Position numbers and translations under genes: made by a program. Shown piece by piece: positions 27,479-34,429 of a stretch of DNA of 39,313 nucleotides. The DNA lies in the NCBI RefSeq assembly GCF_005402965.1, contig NZ_BJCF01000044.1, positions 1 to 39,313 of the forward strand, written 5' to 3'. This DNA comes from Dolichospermum planctonicum (GTDB taxonomy: Bacteria; Cyanobacteriota; Cyanobacteriia; Cyanobacteriales; Nostocaceae). A model generated the notes under the pieces. That model was not told the origin of the DNA. It made no database searches and saw only the letters and a program-made list of their open reading frames with translations. How positions within the stretch are numbered: position 1 is the stretch's first letter; every line of letters begins with the position of its first letter.

Positions 27479-28375
27479 ATGACTCTTTTAAAAATCAAAG
27501 AATTTGATCCAAATTATCGTGATAGTTTTGAAGGCAAAGACATCAAAGGCATGGGTGTCTATGTAAGTGTAGATGAAAAGATTGGTACAGTCAGTGACAT
27601 TTTAGTAGATGAAAAAGGACATTTCCGGTATTTTGTTGTTGATTTAGGCTTGTGGATTTTCGGTAAAAAAGTTTTATTACCGGTTGGTCGTTCACGAGTT
27701 GATCATACCTCTGGACGGATTTATACAGTGGGAATGACCAAGCAACAAGCGGAGAATTTACCTGAATTTAACGAACACAAAGAAATTGATTATAACTATG
27801 AAGAACAAGTAAGAGGAGTATATCGTTCGGAAGCATTCTTAGAAAGTTCTGGTTCTATGGATACAGCTGCCTCTAGAACTGCTGGAGCTACCATGGTAGC
27901 GCCTATAGCCCCACCTCAGAAGTCTGGTAATGGCAGTGGCTATGACTATCAACAAGAACCAGCTTTATATGCCCTGAATGAGCAAGATCATCAAACATTC
28001 AAACTATATCAAGAAAGATTAATTGCCAATAAAATCCGCACGAAGACGGGAGAAGTTATTGTTGGTAAACATACAGAAACAGAAAAAGCGCGGGTTTCTG
28101 TACCAATAGATAAAGAACGAGTTGTAATTGAAAAAATAACTCCTACAAATGCGGGAGAAGCAGTTACTTTAGGGGCTGATAGCTTTGGGACAACAGAAGT
28201 AACTCATATAAATCTTTATGAAGAAACTGCGGACATTCATAAAGAAGCCTTCTTACGTGAAGAAGTCAGAGTTGATAAAGTTGTAGATCACGAAACCATT
28301 GAAGCCGAAGAAACTCTGCGTCGAGAAGAGTTAGATATTAACACCCAAGAACATCCGAATGTGGAAAGGAGATAA
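27479..28375 (+). CDS. PRC-barrel and DUF2382 protein
   Basis: A 298-residue soluble protein with a PRC-barrel at about residues 20-100 (KIGTVSDILVDEKGHFRYFVVDLGLW, KKVLLPVG) and a DUF2382 domain at about 165-285 (LYQERLIANKIRTKTGEVIV, VSVPIDKERVVIEK, FLREEVRVDKVV). Proteins of this layout are found in desiccation- and radiation-tolerant bacteria and in cyanobacteria, usually induced by stress; no activity is known. A strong GGAGAGG ribosome-binding site supports ATG 27479. It is the first gene of a five-gene cluster of stress-type proteins. Confidence 0.9.
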   Translation: MTLLKIKEFDPNYRDSFEGKDIKGMGVYVSVDEKIGTVSDILVDEKGHFRYFVVDLGLWIFGKKVLLPVGRSRVDHTSGRIYTVGMTKQQAENLPEFNEHKEIDYNYEEQVRGVYRSEAFLESSGSMDTAASRTAGATMVAPIAPPQKSGNGSGYDYQQEPALYALNEQDHQTFKLYQERLIANKIRTKTGEVIVGKHTETEKARVSVPIDKERVVIEKITPTNAGEAVTLGADSFGTTEVTHINLYEETADIHKEAFLREEVRVDKVVDHETIEAEETLRREELDINTQEHPNVERR

Positions 28376-28441
28376 AACCCAGATTTCACATCATTTGATA
28401 TCAATTAATTAATTTTCATCATTTTCTATCAGGAGCAGATT

Positions 28442-28624
28442 ATGAGTATGCAAAATAGAGCCGAGGCAACTGCTAAAAACATTGAAGGTAAGATTCAAGA
28501 AGTAGTAGGTGATGTAACTGGAGATCCAAAAACTCAAGCAGAAGGTAAAGAAAAACAAGCAGAAGCCAAAATTCGCCACGCAGTTGAAGATGTAAAAGAT
28601 GAAGCCAAAAAACTGATTGACTAG
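28442..28624 (+). CDS. CsbD-family stress protein
   Basis: A 60-residue, highly charged, helix-forming protein of the CsbD family (PF05532). The motif NRAEATAKNIEGKIQEVVGD and a repeat-like second half (KIRHAVEDVKDEAKK) are typical. CsbD proteins are small general-stress proteins of unknown mechanism. AGGAG at 28431-28435 supports the ATG at 28442. It is 66 bp after the DUF2382 gene and 69 bp before the YflT-like gene, so one operon is likely. It is closely similar to the exported CsbD gene of the same cluster. Confidence 0.93.
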   Translation: MSMQNRAEATAKNIEGKIQEVVGDVTGDPKTQAEGKEKQAEAKIRHAVEDVKDEAKKLID

Positions 28625-28693
28625 CATAAACAGGCAGGGCGGGGGTTTTCCCTGATTACCTGCCACTTGTTCACTTTTTGAGAGGAGAAAAAA

Positions 28694-29290
28694 ATGACTT
28701 TGATTTCTCATAAACGAGCGGTAGGAGTGTTTTCTAGTCACCAACAGGCAGAGAATGCTCTGAGTGAATTGCGAGATAACGGATTTGCCATGAATCAGGT
28801 ATCTGTAATTGCCAAAGACAATGAAAAGTTGAGTCAGAGTTACCGGATTGGTGACACACGGATTAGAGACGTAACCGAAACCACTCATGTTGACGAAGGA
28901 GCGAAAACTGGATTGGAAGCAGGAGGAGTAGTTGGGGGACTAACCGGTTTGCTGGTGGGGTTAGGAACTCTAGCTATCCCTGGAGTCGGTCCGGTAATGT
29001 TAGCAGGGGCAGCAGCTACGGCGATCGCTACAACCCTAACTGGTGGTGTAATTGGCGCAGCAGTTGGGGGTTTGCTTGGTGGACTGGTGGGTTTAGGAAT
29101 TCCTGAACACCGGGCCCAGGTCTATCACGATTATGTGGTTGATGGCAATTATTTGGTGATTGTAGATGGTACAGAGGCGGAAATCATGCGGGCAGAAACG
29201 ATTCTCAAGAGTAAAGGACTGCATGAATGGGAAGTTTACAATCCCCCGGCGACTAGTCGTTATGCCGATACTGCTGTCTCTGGTTTCTAA
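28694..29290 (+). CDS. YflT-like general stress protein with glycine zipper
   Basis: A 198-residue protein. Residues 1-60 match the heat-induced YflT N-terminal fold (AVGVFSSHQQAENALSELRDNGFAMNQVSVIAKD). Residues about 75-135 are two hydrophobic glycine-zipper helices (GGVVGGLTGLLVGLG, GGVIGAAVGGLLGGLVGLG), suggesting membrane association or oligomerisation. The C-terminal ~55 residues form another alpha/beta segment (YHDYVVDGNYLVIVDGTEAE). A strong GAGAGGAG precedes ATG 28694. Homologues are sometimes mislabelled as histidine kinases, but no kinase motif is present. Confidence 0.88.
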   Translation: MTLISHKRAVGVFSSHQQAENALSELRDNGFAMNQVSVIAKDNEKLSQSYRIGDTRIRDVTETTHVDEGAKTGLEAGGVVGGLTGLLVGLGTLAIPGVGPVMLAGAAATAIATTLTGGVIGAAVGGLLGGLVGLGIPEHRAQVYHDYVVDGNYLVIVDGTEAEIMRAETILKSKGLHEWEVYNPPATSRYADTAVSGF

Positions 29291-29360
29291 TTTACTGCTA
29301 AAGAATGTTTTTGAATTTCTCCACCGGAAAGAACCCAGTTTTAAGGGGTAATAACGGGAC

Positions 29361-29540
29361 ATTGACATACTCACCGACCTGAAGGTGCGATGATTCTTGA
29401 CACTTCACTGGAACACGCCACAAGTGGTCTTATCGTCCCTCCATGTCCGTTTAAAGTCTCCCAATGCCCTATGGCGACTATAACCAAATTTTAACATAAA
29501 GCCGTCCTAAAAGGACGGGGCTTGTATCCCAGATTTTTGG
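29361..29540 (+). mobile_element. IS200/IS605-like relic without transposase (MITE-like)
   Basis: Left end: TTGACATACTCACCGACCTG followed by AAGGTGCGATGATTCTTG, a degenerate form of the hairpin-plus-ATTCTTG end common on cyanobacterial IS200/IS605 elements. Right end: AAGCCGTCCT-AAA-AGGACGGGGCTT at 29499-29523, a strong stem-loop followed by GTATCCCAGATTTTTGG. The ~100 bases between hold no tnpA or tnpB coding potential. Recognition is from memory of similar ends and was not checked by search. It separates the YflT-like gene from the BON gene. Confidence 0.55.
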
Positions 29541-29555
29541 TCAAGGATTTGAACC

Positions 29556-30017
29556 ATGAAAAAAATCATGCCTTTAGTTCTCGGCGGGATTCTACTTCTG
29601 GGAACCGTTGCCTGCGACAATAAGGCTAAAACTAGCAGCAGTGCGCCCAATTCGACTGAGGAAACTGGTGAAGTTCCCACAAGTAAAACAGTCGAAAGTA
29701 ACCAAAAAGATGCAACTAGCAAAGTCCGTCGAGATCAACTTAATGCAGATATTCGCGCTCGTGAGGAACGTCATAACATCACTGGGGGAAGTTCAGATCG
29801 GGCTAATGCCGATCTTGCCAGTGAAGTGCGCTCTAAGTTGGAAGCCAATATTCCCTCTGGTCAATTAACAGTTACTTCTAAAAATGGGGAAGTTGTCGTA
29901 GCTGGAACTGTACAAACTCAAGAACAATTAAACAAAATCGATCCTCTTGCTAAGGAAATCAGAGGCGTTAAAAGTGTGAAAGTTGTCGTTAAAATTGCCC
30001 CGGCTGTGCGAAATTGA
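29556..30017 (+). CDS. BON-domain lipoprotein
   Basis: A 153-residue lipoprotein. The N-terminus MKKIMPLVLGGILLLGTVAC is a lipoprotein signal with lipobox LGTVAC, cleaved before Cys20. A polar, disordered stretch (to about residue 85) leads to a single BON domain at about 88-153 (LASEVRSKLEANIPSGQLTVTS, GEVVVAGTVQTQEQLNKI, VKSVKVVVKI). BON domains bind membranes or phospholipid and protect the envelope under osmotic stress (as in OsmY). It lies in the stress cluster, downstream of the mobile-element relic, whose strong hairpin lies within its leader. Confidence 0.9.
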   Translation: MKKIMPLVLGGILLLGTVACDNKAKTSSSAPNSTEETGEVPTSKTVESNQKDATSKVRRDQLNADIRAREERHNITGGSSDRANADLASEVRSKLEANIPSGQLTVTSKNGEVVVAGTVQTQEQLNKIDPLAKEIRGVKSVKVVVKIAPAVRN

Positions 30018-30086
30018 CCATGATCAGGCCTTTAATAAATTAATTACCAACTAATTACCAATCTATAAATGAGGGAGCAAAATTCA

Positions 30087-30563
30087 ATGATATTACTTCA
30101 AGCATTTCGCAAATTTTTTCTCACCATTACTTTAGTTTTATTTTTGGTAACTTCTACAGCTTTTGCTGCTGAGGATAGTTTGGCTACAACTTTGTTGACT
30201 CAACCAAATAGCCTAACTCAAATTGCAAGCATGAATCGAGTGGAAGCAACAACTAAGAATATTGAAGGTAAAATCCAGGAAGCTATTGGTAATGTTAGAG
30301 GAAACAAAAAAGATCAATTTATGGGAAAAGCAAAGCAAGCGGAAAGCAAGGTTCGTAATGCAGTTGAAGATATAAAAGATGGGATTTGGAAACAAAAGTC
30401 AAAGTCGGTGACAAAAGATATTGAAGCTAAAACTGAAAGGGCAATAGACAATAGTATTGTTAATCCTAATTACCTACCTGGGGGAAAAACTAAGGATACG
30501 AAAAGCGAATCTCGTCACCCCGCAGATAAAATGAAAGATCAAATCCGCGATACCTTTAAGTAG
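30087..30563 (+). CDS. Exported CsbD-domain protein
   Basis: A 158-residue protein with a signal peptide (MILLQAFRKFFLTITLVLFLVTSTAFAA) and a CsbD domain at about residues 48-95 (NRVEATTKNIEGKIQEAIGN, KQAESKVRNAVEDIKDG), close to the cytoplasmic CsbD gene at 28442. A charged ~60-residue tail follows. GAGGGAG at 30071-30077 lies ten bases before ATG 30087 and decides the start; an ATG at 30069 overlaps it. CsbD proteins are normally cytoplasmic, so the signal peptide is unusual and suggests periplasmic delivery. Confidence 0.85.
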   Translation: MILLQAFRKFFLTITLVLFLVTSTAFAAEDSLATTLLTQPNSLTQIASMNRVEATTKNIEGKIQEAIGNVRGNKKDQFMGKAKQAESKVRNAVEDIKDGIWKQKSKSVTKDIEAKTERAIDNSIVNPNYLPGGKTKDTKSESRHPADKMKDQIRDTFK

Positions 30564-30613
30564 TTCTTGATTAAGATTTATAGTTTGGGTTGACTTATGT
30601 TACCCAACAATTT

Positions 30614-30673
30614 TAGGATTTGTTTAGGATTTGTTTAGGATTTGGTTGGGTTGCGCTGTCGCAGCACCCAGCC
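30614..30673. repeat. 11-bp tandem repeat and TTGGGTTGCG palindrome
   Basis: TAGGATTTGTT is repeated about three times from 30614 to 30646. It is followed by GGTTGGGTTGCG-CTGT-CGCAGCACCCAGCC (30644-30673), a near-perfect hairpin of a kind very common in cyanobacterial intergenic DNA. It follows the last gene of the stress cluster. Confidence 0.75.
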
Positions 30674-30744
30674 TCCAGTTATTTTTAATATTATAAGAAT
30701 GGTTAGTTTATGACGCTACAGACTTTGAGAATCTTGTTTTTACC

Positions 30745-30775
30745 CTCCCCTTCCCCAGTAGGGAAGGAGTTAGGG
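30745..30775. terminator. Bidirectional-type hairpin between stress cluster and chlM
   Basis: CCTTCCC (30749-30755) and GGGAAGG (30761-30767) pair around a 5-base loop, followed by AGTTAGGGGTTAGG. This CCTTCCC...GGGAAGG...TTAGGGGTTAGG segment is a familiar repeat in cyanobacteria. It lies between converging transcripts and could end either. Confidence 0.5.
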
Positions 30776-30817
30776 GTTAGGTTTTTAGAGTTTTTATGTT
30801 GAACATAATACTTTTGA

Positions 30818-31513
30818 TTACTCAGCAGGTATACGAGTTGCTTCTAGTAAGCGAGAAAAGTAGAAGCGTGTACGAGTCATAGCCTGTCTTTGCACTGAAA
30901 AGCCATTTTTTTGTAGGACTTTAATGACATCAGATTCACGGTGTAAATAGGCACGAGTGGCTTTACTCGGTCCAGGAAAGAAACTACCGATTTTTTTGAG
31001 GATAGTCAGAAAGCAGGTTTTGGGCGCGAAACTGAGAATAATTCTTGATTGTGCTAAAGAACACAGGTGAGAAATCATTTCATCGGCTTTGTCTTGGGGG
31101 TAATGAATCAGAACATCTAAACAGATGATGGTGTGATAATTACCACTCAAAGATTCTAAATCCTGTACCGCAAAGGAGGGATTTATGGTATTGGAAAAAG
31201 CCTTTACAGCCCTATCTTGGGCTTCTGATACCATTTTAGCAGAAATATCACTGGCATAGACTTTAGCGCCTTCCATAGCCAAGGGAATACTTAAACTACC
31301 CACACCACAGCCAGCATCACAAATTGATAATTCTGGTAAATTGTTGTCAGCTTTTAGCCAGCCAATGACATTATCTACAGTTTGCTGATGTCCAGTGCGA
31401 ATATCTAACTGGACTTTGTTGACTTCACCATCACCATAGATGCGTCGCCACCGATCAAAGCCTGTGGAGTTAAAGTATTCGCGGACTATTGTTTTATCCT
31501 CGGCTGCATTCAT
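30818..31513 (-). CDS. chlM: Magnesium protoporphyrin IX methyltransferase
   Basis: A 231-residue SAM-dependent enzyme that methylates Mg-protoporphyrin IX, the step after Mg chelatase in chlorophyll synthesis. The N-terminal VREYFNSTGFDRWRRIYGDGEVNKVQ is a hallmark of ChlM/BchM. The SAM-binding motif I is LSICDAGCGVGSLSIPLA, followed by VYASDIS. The C-terminal SRIILSFAPKTCFLTILKKIGSFFPGPSKATRAYLH is typical. Start is ATG 31513. The DUF937-like gene is 98 bp upstream on the same strand. Confidence 0.97.
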   Translation of the reverse strand: MNAAEDKTIVREYFNSTGFDRWRRIYGDGEVNKVQLDIRTGHQQTVDNVIGWLKADNNLPELSICDAGCGVGSLSIPLAMEGAKVYASDISAKMVSEAQDRAVKAFSNTINPSFAVQDLESLSGNYHTIICLDVLIHYPQDKADEMISHLCSLAQSRIILSFAPKTCFLTILKKIGSFFPGPSKATRAYLHRESDVIKVLQKNGFSVQRQAMTRTRFYFSRLLEATRIPAE

Positions 31514-31611
31514 AAACTCAATTGTTAACGGTTTACAATTCTTAAAGTTATCATTTGTCGGTGGATTCCCTGCTATAATGTTTGAACAAATGCAGTCGGG
31601 ATGAATCAGGA

Positions 31612-32157
31612 TTAAATTCTTAAAAAGCGACTAGCTAATTTAAGTAAATCAGCAATATCAACATTACCATCACCATCAATATCTAGAAATTTATTTAAGA
31701 ACGGATTGCCACTAGATTGCAAGAAACTCAAGATTAAAGGCACTAAACTGGGTAATAGTTCTTGAATTTTCTCAACATTTAAGCCGGCGACCTGGGCGGC
31801 GTTTTCAGTGACTTTTGCTTGAATATCTGGAGAAAATAGGGTATTTACCGCTTCAGAATTAGGTGAAGTTCCTGCAAATTGATTGACAAAATCCTGTACG
31901 GATTCAGTTCCGTCGGTAGCTTGCTTCACCTGCAAAGATGATTGTACTTCTTTACCAACAACTGATAAAATTGATTGGATTGTCGAGGAGTCTGCACCAA
32001 CGTTATTACCTAATTGTTTAACTGTATTGGCAATATTTAGCAAGTCATCCAAACCACCACCTTGAGTGGAATTACTAACAACATTTAGTAAGTCATTTAA
32101 GCCACCGACTTGAGTGGAACTATTAACAGCCCCAAGAATTTGATCAAACAGTCCCAT
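31612..32157 (-). CDS. DUF937-like protein with C-terminal EF-hand loop
   Basis: A 181-residue protein. The first ~145 residues are Gly/Asn/Leu-rich with helical repeats (GLFDQILGAVN, GGLNDLLNVVSNSTQ, GGLDDLLNIANTVKQLG), resembling DUF937 proteins. The last 25 residues contain DIDGDGNVDIADLL (residues 159-172), a canonical EF-hand or dockerin-like calcium loop with Asp at positions 1, 3, 5, 9 and 12. No signal peptide. Its role next to chlM is unknown; calcium binding is inferred from the motif. A CAATTCT/AGAATTG hairpin (32194-32212) lies in its leader. Confidence 0.75.
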   Translation of the reverse strand: MGLFDQILGAVNSSTQVGGLNDLLNVVSNSTQGGGLDDLLNIANTVKQLGNNVGADSSTIQSILSVVGKEVQSSLQVKQATDGTESVQDFVNQFAGTSPNSEAVNTLFSPDIQAKVTENAAQVAGLNVEKIQELLPSLVPLILSFLQSSGNPFLNKFLDIDGDGNVDIADLLKLASRFLRI

Positions 32158-32531
32158 TGATTTTTACCCGTTATTTTTAATGTTTCTCATGATCAATTCT
32201 ATAGCAGAATTGAGGATTAAGTAGTGGAATTATATGATTCTACAGCATATTTCAGGTAAATGAAAGACTATTTTTCTCTACTCTCCAAGCCGGAGAATCA
32301 TCTTTGCCCAGATCGGATTTACATAGATGTCACAAAAATTATATTTTTTATATTTTTTTCTTTGTTGTCTGGGCTTTATCCCTGATTTTGTGGCGGTAGG
32401 GTTGGAAAAACAGGACTAAAGTTCTGACTACAGGCTAGGATATGGAAAAAAAGTGCTTTGTACTTGATACCTGGTACTTTATACTTGAGAAAATTAAACA
32501 ACCCATTATACAAGTAATAAATTTATCATTC
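32158..32531. other. Divergent gap between DUF937-like and GTPase genes
   Basis: It holds the CAATTCT-ATAGC-AGAATTG hairpin (32194-32212), AT-rich DNA with long T runs (about 32340-32370), and a degenerate copy of the AGGACTTTAGTCC repeat (about 32412-32431). Thirty in-frame codons before 32532 form no recognisable N-terminus and are assigned to the leader. Confidence 0.5.
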
Positions 32532-34073
32532 ATGCCTTTGTCTCGCGTAGTAACACTGATTGTTGGCCTAATCGTCATTTTGGCGTTAACCTTATGGCTG
32601 ATTGATTCTCTCTCTCGGCTGTACTGGCAGTTGTCCTATTCACCATTGTTGGGTAATTTACTATTATTACTGCTAATTTTCTTGATTGGTGGTTTAATCG
32701 CCGCCTTTGTCTATTATGTACTAGTGCTGCGAAAAGGAGAGGAAAAATCCCGACGACAACGCCAAAGAGTGACTCCAGCCCAAATTCCTGCGGCTAAATC
32801 TGATGCTGCTTCTTCCACTTTACAAGCAGTGCGTCAACAAGTAGCCCAAATTCAAGATGAGGTGACACGCCAAGCTTTACTCAGTCGCACTAGGGACATT
32901 GAGGCTAATTTAGCTAGGGGAGAAATTCAAGTTGTTGTCTTTGGTACAGGAAGCGCCGGCAAAACGTCCTTAGTTAATGCCATTATGGGGCGGATAGTGG
33001 GTGAAGTCAACGCGCCTATGGGGACAACTCAGGTGGGAGAAACCTATTGTTTACGGTTGAAGGGTTTGGAACGGAAGATATTAATTACCGATACTCCAGG
33101 GATTTTAGAACCAGGGGTGGAGGGTACGGAACGGGAACAACTGGCTAGGGCTTTGGCTACGGAAGCGGATTTACTGCTATTTGTGGTAGATAATGATTTA
33201 CGCCGTTCTGAATATGAACCACTGCGGGGGTTGGCGGAAATTGGTAAGCGATCGCTTTTAGTGCTAAATAAAACGGATTTATATACTGATACTGATAGGG
33301 ATGTGATTTTGGGGAGATTGCGGGAGAGAGTACGTAGTTTTATTGCTACTAATGATGTGGTAGCGATCGCTGCTAACCCGCAAATAGCTAAGTTAGAAAC
33401 CGGCGAAACCTGCCAACCAGAACCGGATATTATCCCCCTGTTGCGGCGCATGGCTTCTATCTTACGGGCTGAAGGTGAGGATTTAATTGCGGATAATATT
33501 CTCTTACAATCTCTGCGCTTAGGAGAAGAAGCCCGCAAACTCATAGACTCCCAGCGTCGTCGTCAAGCTGATAAAGTCATCGTCCGTTACCAATGGATTG
33601 GGGCAGGTGTGGTTTCTGTAACACCATTACCAGTAGTAGATTTACTGGCAACTGCTGCCGTTAATGCCCAAATGGTAGTAGAAATTGGTAAGATATACGG
33701 TTGCGATTTAAACATGGAAAGGGGTAAAGAATTAGCCCTATCTTTAGGAAAAACTATCGCTGGTTTAGGTATCGTCAAAGGGGCAATTCAATTATTATCA
33801 ACAGCTTTACAACTCAATGTAACTACTTTTATTGTCGGTAGAGCAATTCAAGGTGTAACAGCCGCTTATTTAACCCGCATTGCTGGGAAAAGCTTTATTG
33901 AGTATTTTCGTCATGATCAAGATTGGGGTGACGGGGGAATGACAGAAGTAGTACAACAGCAGTTTCAGATTAATCGTCGAGATGAGTTTATCAAAGTTTT
34001 TGTTCAAGAAGCGATCGCTAAAGTCGTTAAACCTTTAACTGATAGCTTTACAGACAAAGAAGAATATAAGTAA
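32532..34073 (+). CDS. Membrane-anchored GTPase with DUF697-like domain
   Basis: A protein of about 513 residues. Two N-terminal transmembrane helices (VVTLIVGLIVILALTLWLID and LLLLLLIFLIGGLIAAFVYY) precede a basic, coiled segment. The GTPase domain has G1 GTGSAGKTS (residues 138-146), G3 DTPG, and G4 NKTD, in the order of the Era/dynamin-like class. The C-terminal ~170 residues match the DUF697 type (VSVTPLPVVDLLATAAVNAQMVVEIGKIYG and glycine-rich helices that probably contact the membrane). The start at 32532 (MPLSRVV) is preferred because the 30 codons upstream look non-coding. Function is unknown; it may be a cyanobacterial relative of YcjF/YcjX-type proteins. Confidence 0.85.
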   Translation: MPLSRVVTLIVGLIVILALTLWLIDSLSRLYWQLSYSPLLGNLLLLLLIFLIGGLIAAFVYYVLVLRKGEEKSRRQRQRVTPAQIPAAKSDAASSTLQAVRQQVAQIQDEVTRQALLSRTRDIEANLARGEIQVVVFGTGSAGKTSLVNAIMGRIVGEVNAPMGTTQVGETYCLRLKGLERKILITDTPGILEPGVEGTEREQLARALATEADLLLFVVDNDLRRSEYEPLRGLAEIGKRSLLVLNKTDLYTDTDRDVILGRLRERVRSFIATNDVVAIAANPQIAKLETGETCQPEPDIIPLLRRMASILRAEGEDLIADNILLQSLRLGEEARKLIDSQRRRQADKVIVRYQWIGAGVVSVTPLPVVDLLATAAVNAQMVVEIGKIYGCDLNMERGKELALSLGKTIAGLGIVKGAIQLLSTALQLNVTTFIVGRAIQGVTAAYLTRIAGKSFIEYFRHDQDWGDGGMTEVVQQQFQINRRDEFIKVFVQEAIAKVVKPLTDSFTDKEEYK

Positions 34074-34086
34074 AAATATTGACGTT

Positions 34087-34171
34087 ATAAATTACATATA
34101 AATTACATATAAATTACATATAAATTACATATAAATTACATTTTTAGATTTTGGCATTTTGGCATTTTGGC
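34087..34171. repeat. 11-bp x5 and 8-bp x3 tandem repeats
   Basis: ATAAATTACAT occurs five times head to tail (34087-34141), followed by three ATTTTGGC units (34148-34171). Both are perfect short tandem repeats directly after the GTPase gene. They are too short and unspaced to be CRISPR. Confidence 0.92.
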
Positions 34172-34200
34172 ATTGTTTTGAGTTGTTGCTTTGCTATGTT

Positions 34201-34272
34201 AGGTACGCGAATGTCTTTGTGCGATAATTCCGACTTGCAGAATCCCTCGGTTTCTAACCGGGGGTCTTTTTT
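34201..34272 (+). ncRNA. Candidate small RNA with intrinsic terminator
   Basis: A clear terminator, CCCTCGGTT-TCT-AACCGGGGG followed by TCTTTTTT, lies at 34244-34272. The GTPase gene ends 170 bases upstream beyond tandem repeats. A TTGTTT (34173-34178), 16 bases, then TATGTT (34195-34200) could be a promoter giving a ~65-70-base transcript. No known RNA family is recognised. Alternatively this is simply the terminator of the GTPase mRNA. Confidence 0.45.
34244..34272 (+). terminator. Rho-independent terminator
   Basis: A 9-bp stem with one T-G pair, a 3-base loop and a run of six T after TC. This is the strongest intrinsic terminator in the window. It acts on the plus strand, downstream of the GTPase gene. 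Confidence 0.85.
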
Positions 34273-34429
34273 AGTATATATGTGTCTTTATACAGTAATT
34301 TTTAGTCCCTCTACCGGAATCCGAGTCTGGCAACACTAAGACTAAGTTTGACAGCTTGTCTTTTGACATGAACCTCATGGTAAGAGATGAAAAATAGAAT
34401 ACTTCCCCAGTTTCCATAATTTAATTAAT
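34273..34429. other. Gap before the TauE/SafE-like gene
   Basis: An AAGAC/GTCTT hairpin is near 34340-34362, and two TTGACA-like hexamers are near 34351 and 34364, possible -35 boxes for the TauE/SafE-like gene, but the spacing to a convincing -10 is poor. A 62-codon frame at 34151-34339 crosses the terminator and is not credible. Confidence 0.4.

Noticed and set aside
28694-29290. Histidine-kinase label sometimes given to such proteins
   Set aside because: No H-box, N-box or ATP-binding motif; the sequence is a YflT-like domain plus glycine-zipper helices.
34087-34171. CRISPR array suspicion
   Set aside because: The repeats are 8-11 bp, contiguous and have no spacers, and no cas genes are present.
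34151-34339. 62-codon open frame before the TauE/SafE-like gene
   Set aside because: It begins inside 8-bp repeats and runs through a strong intrinsic terminator.
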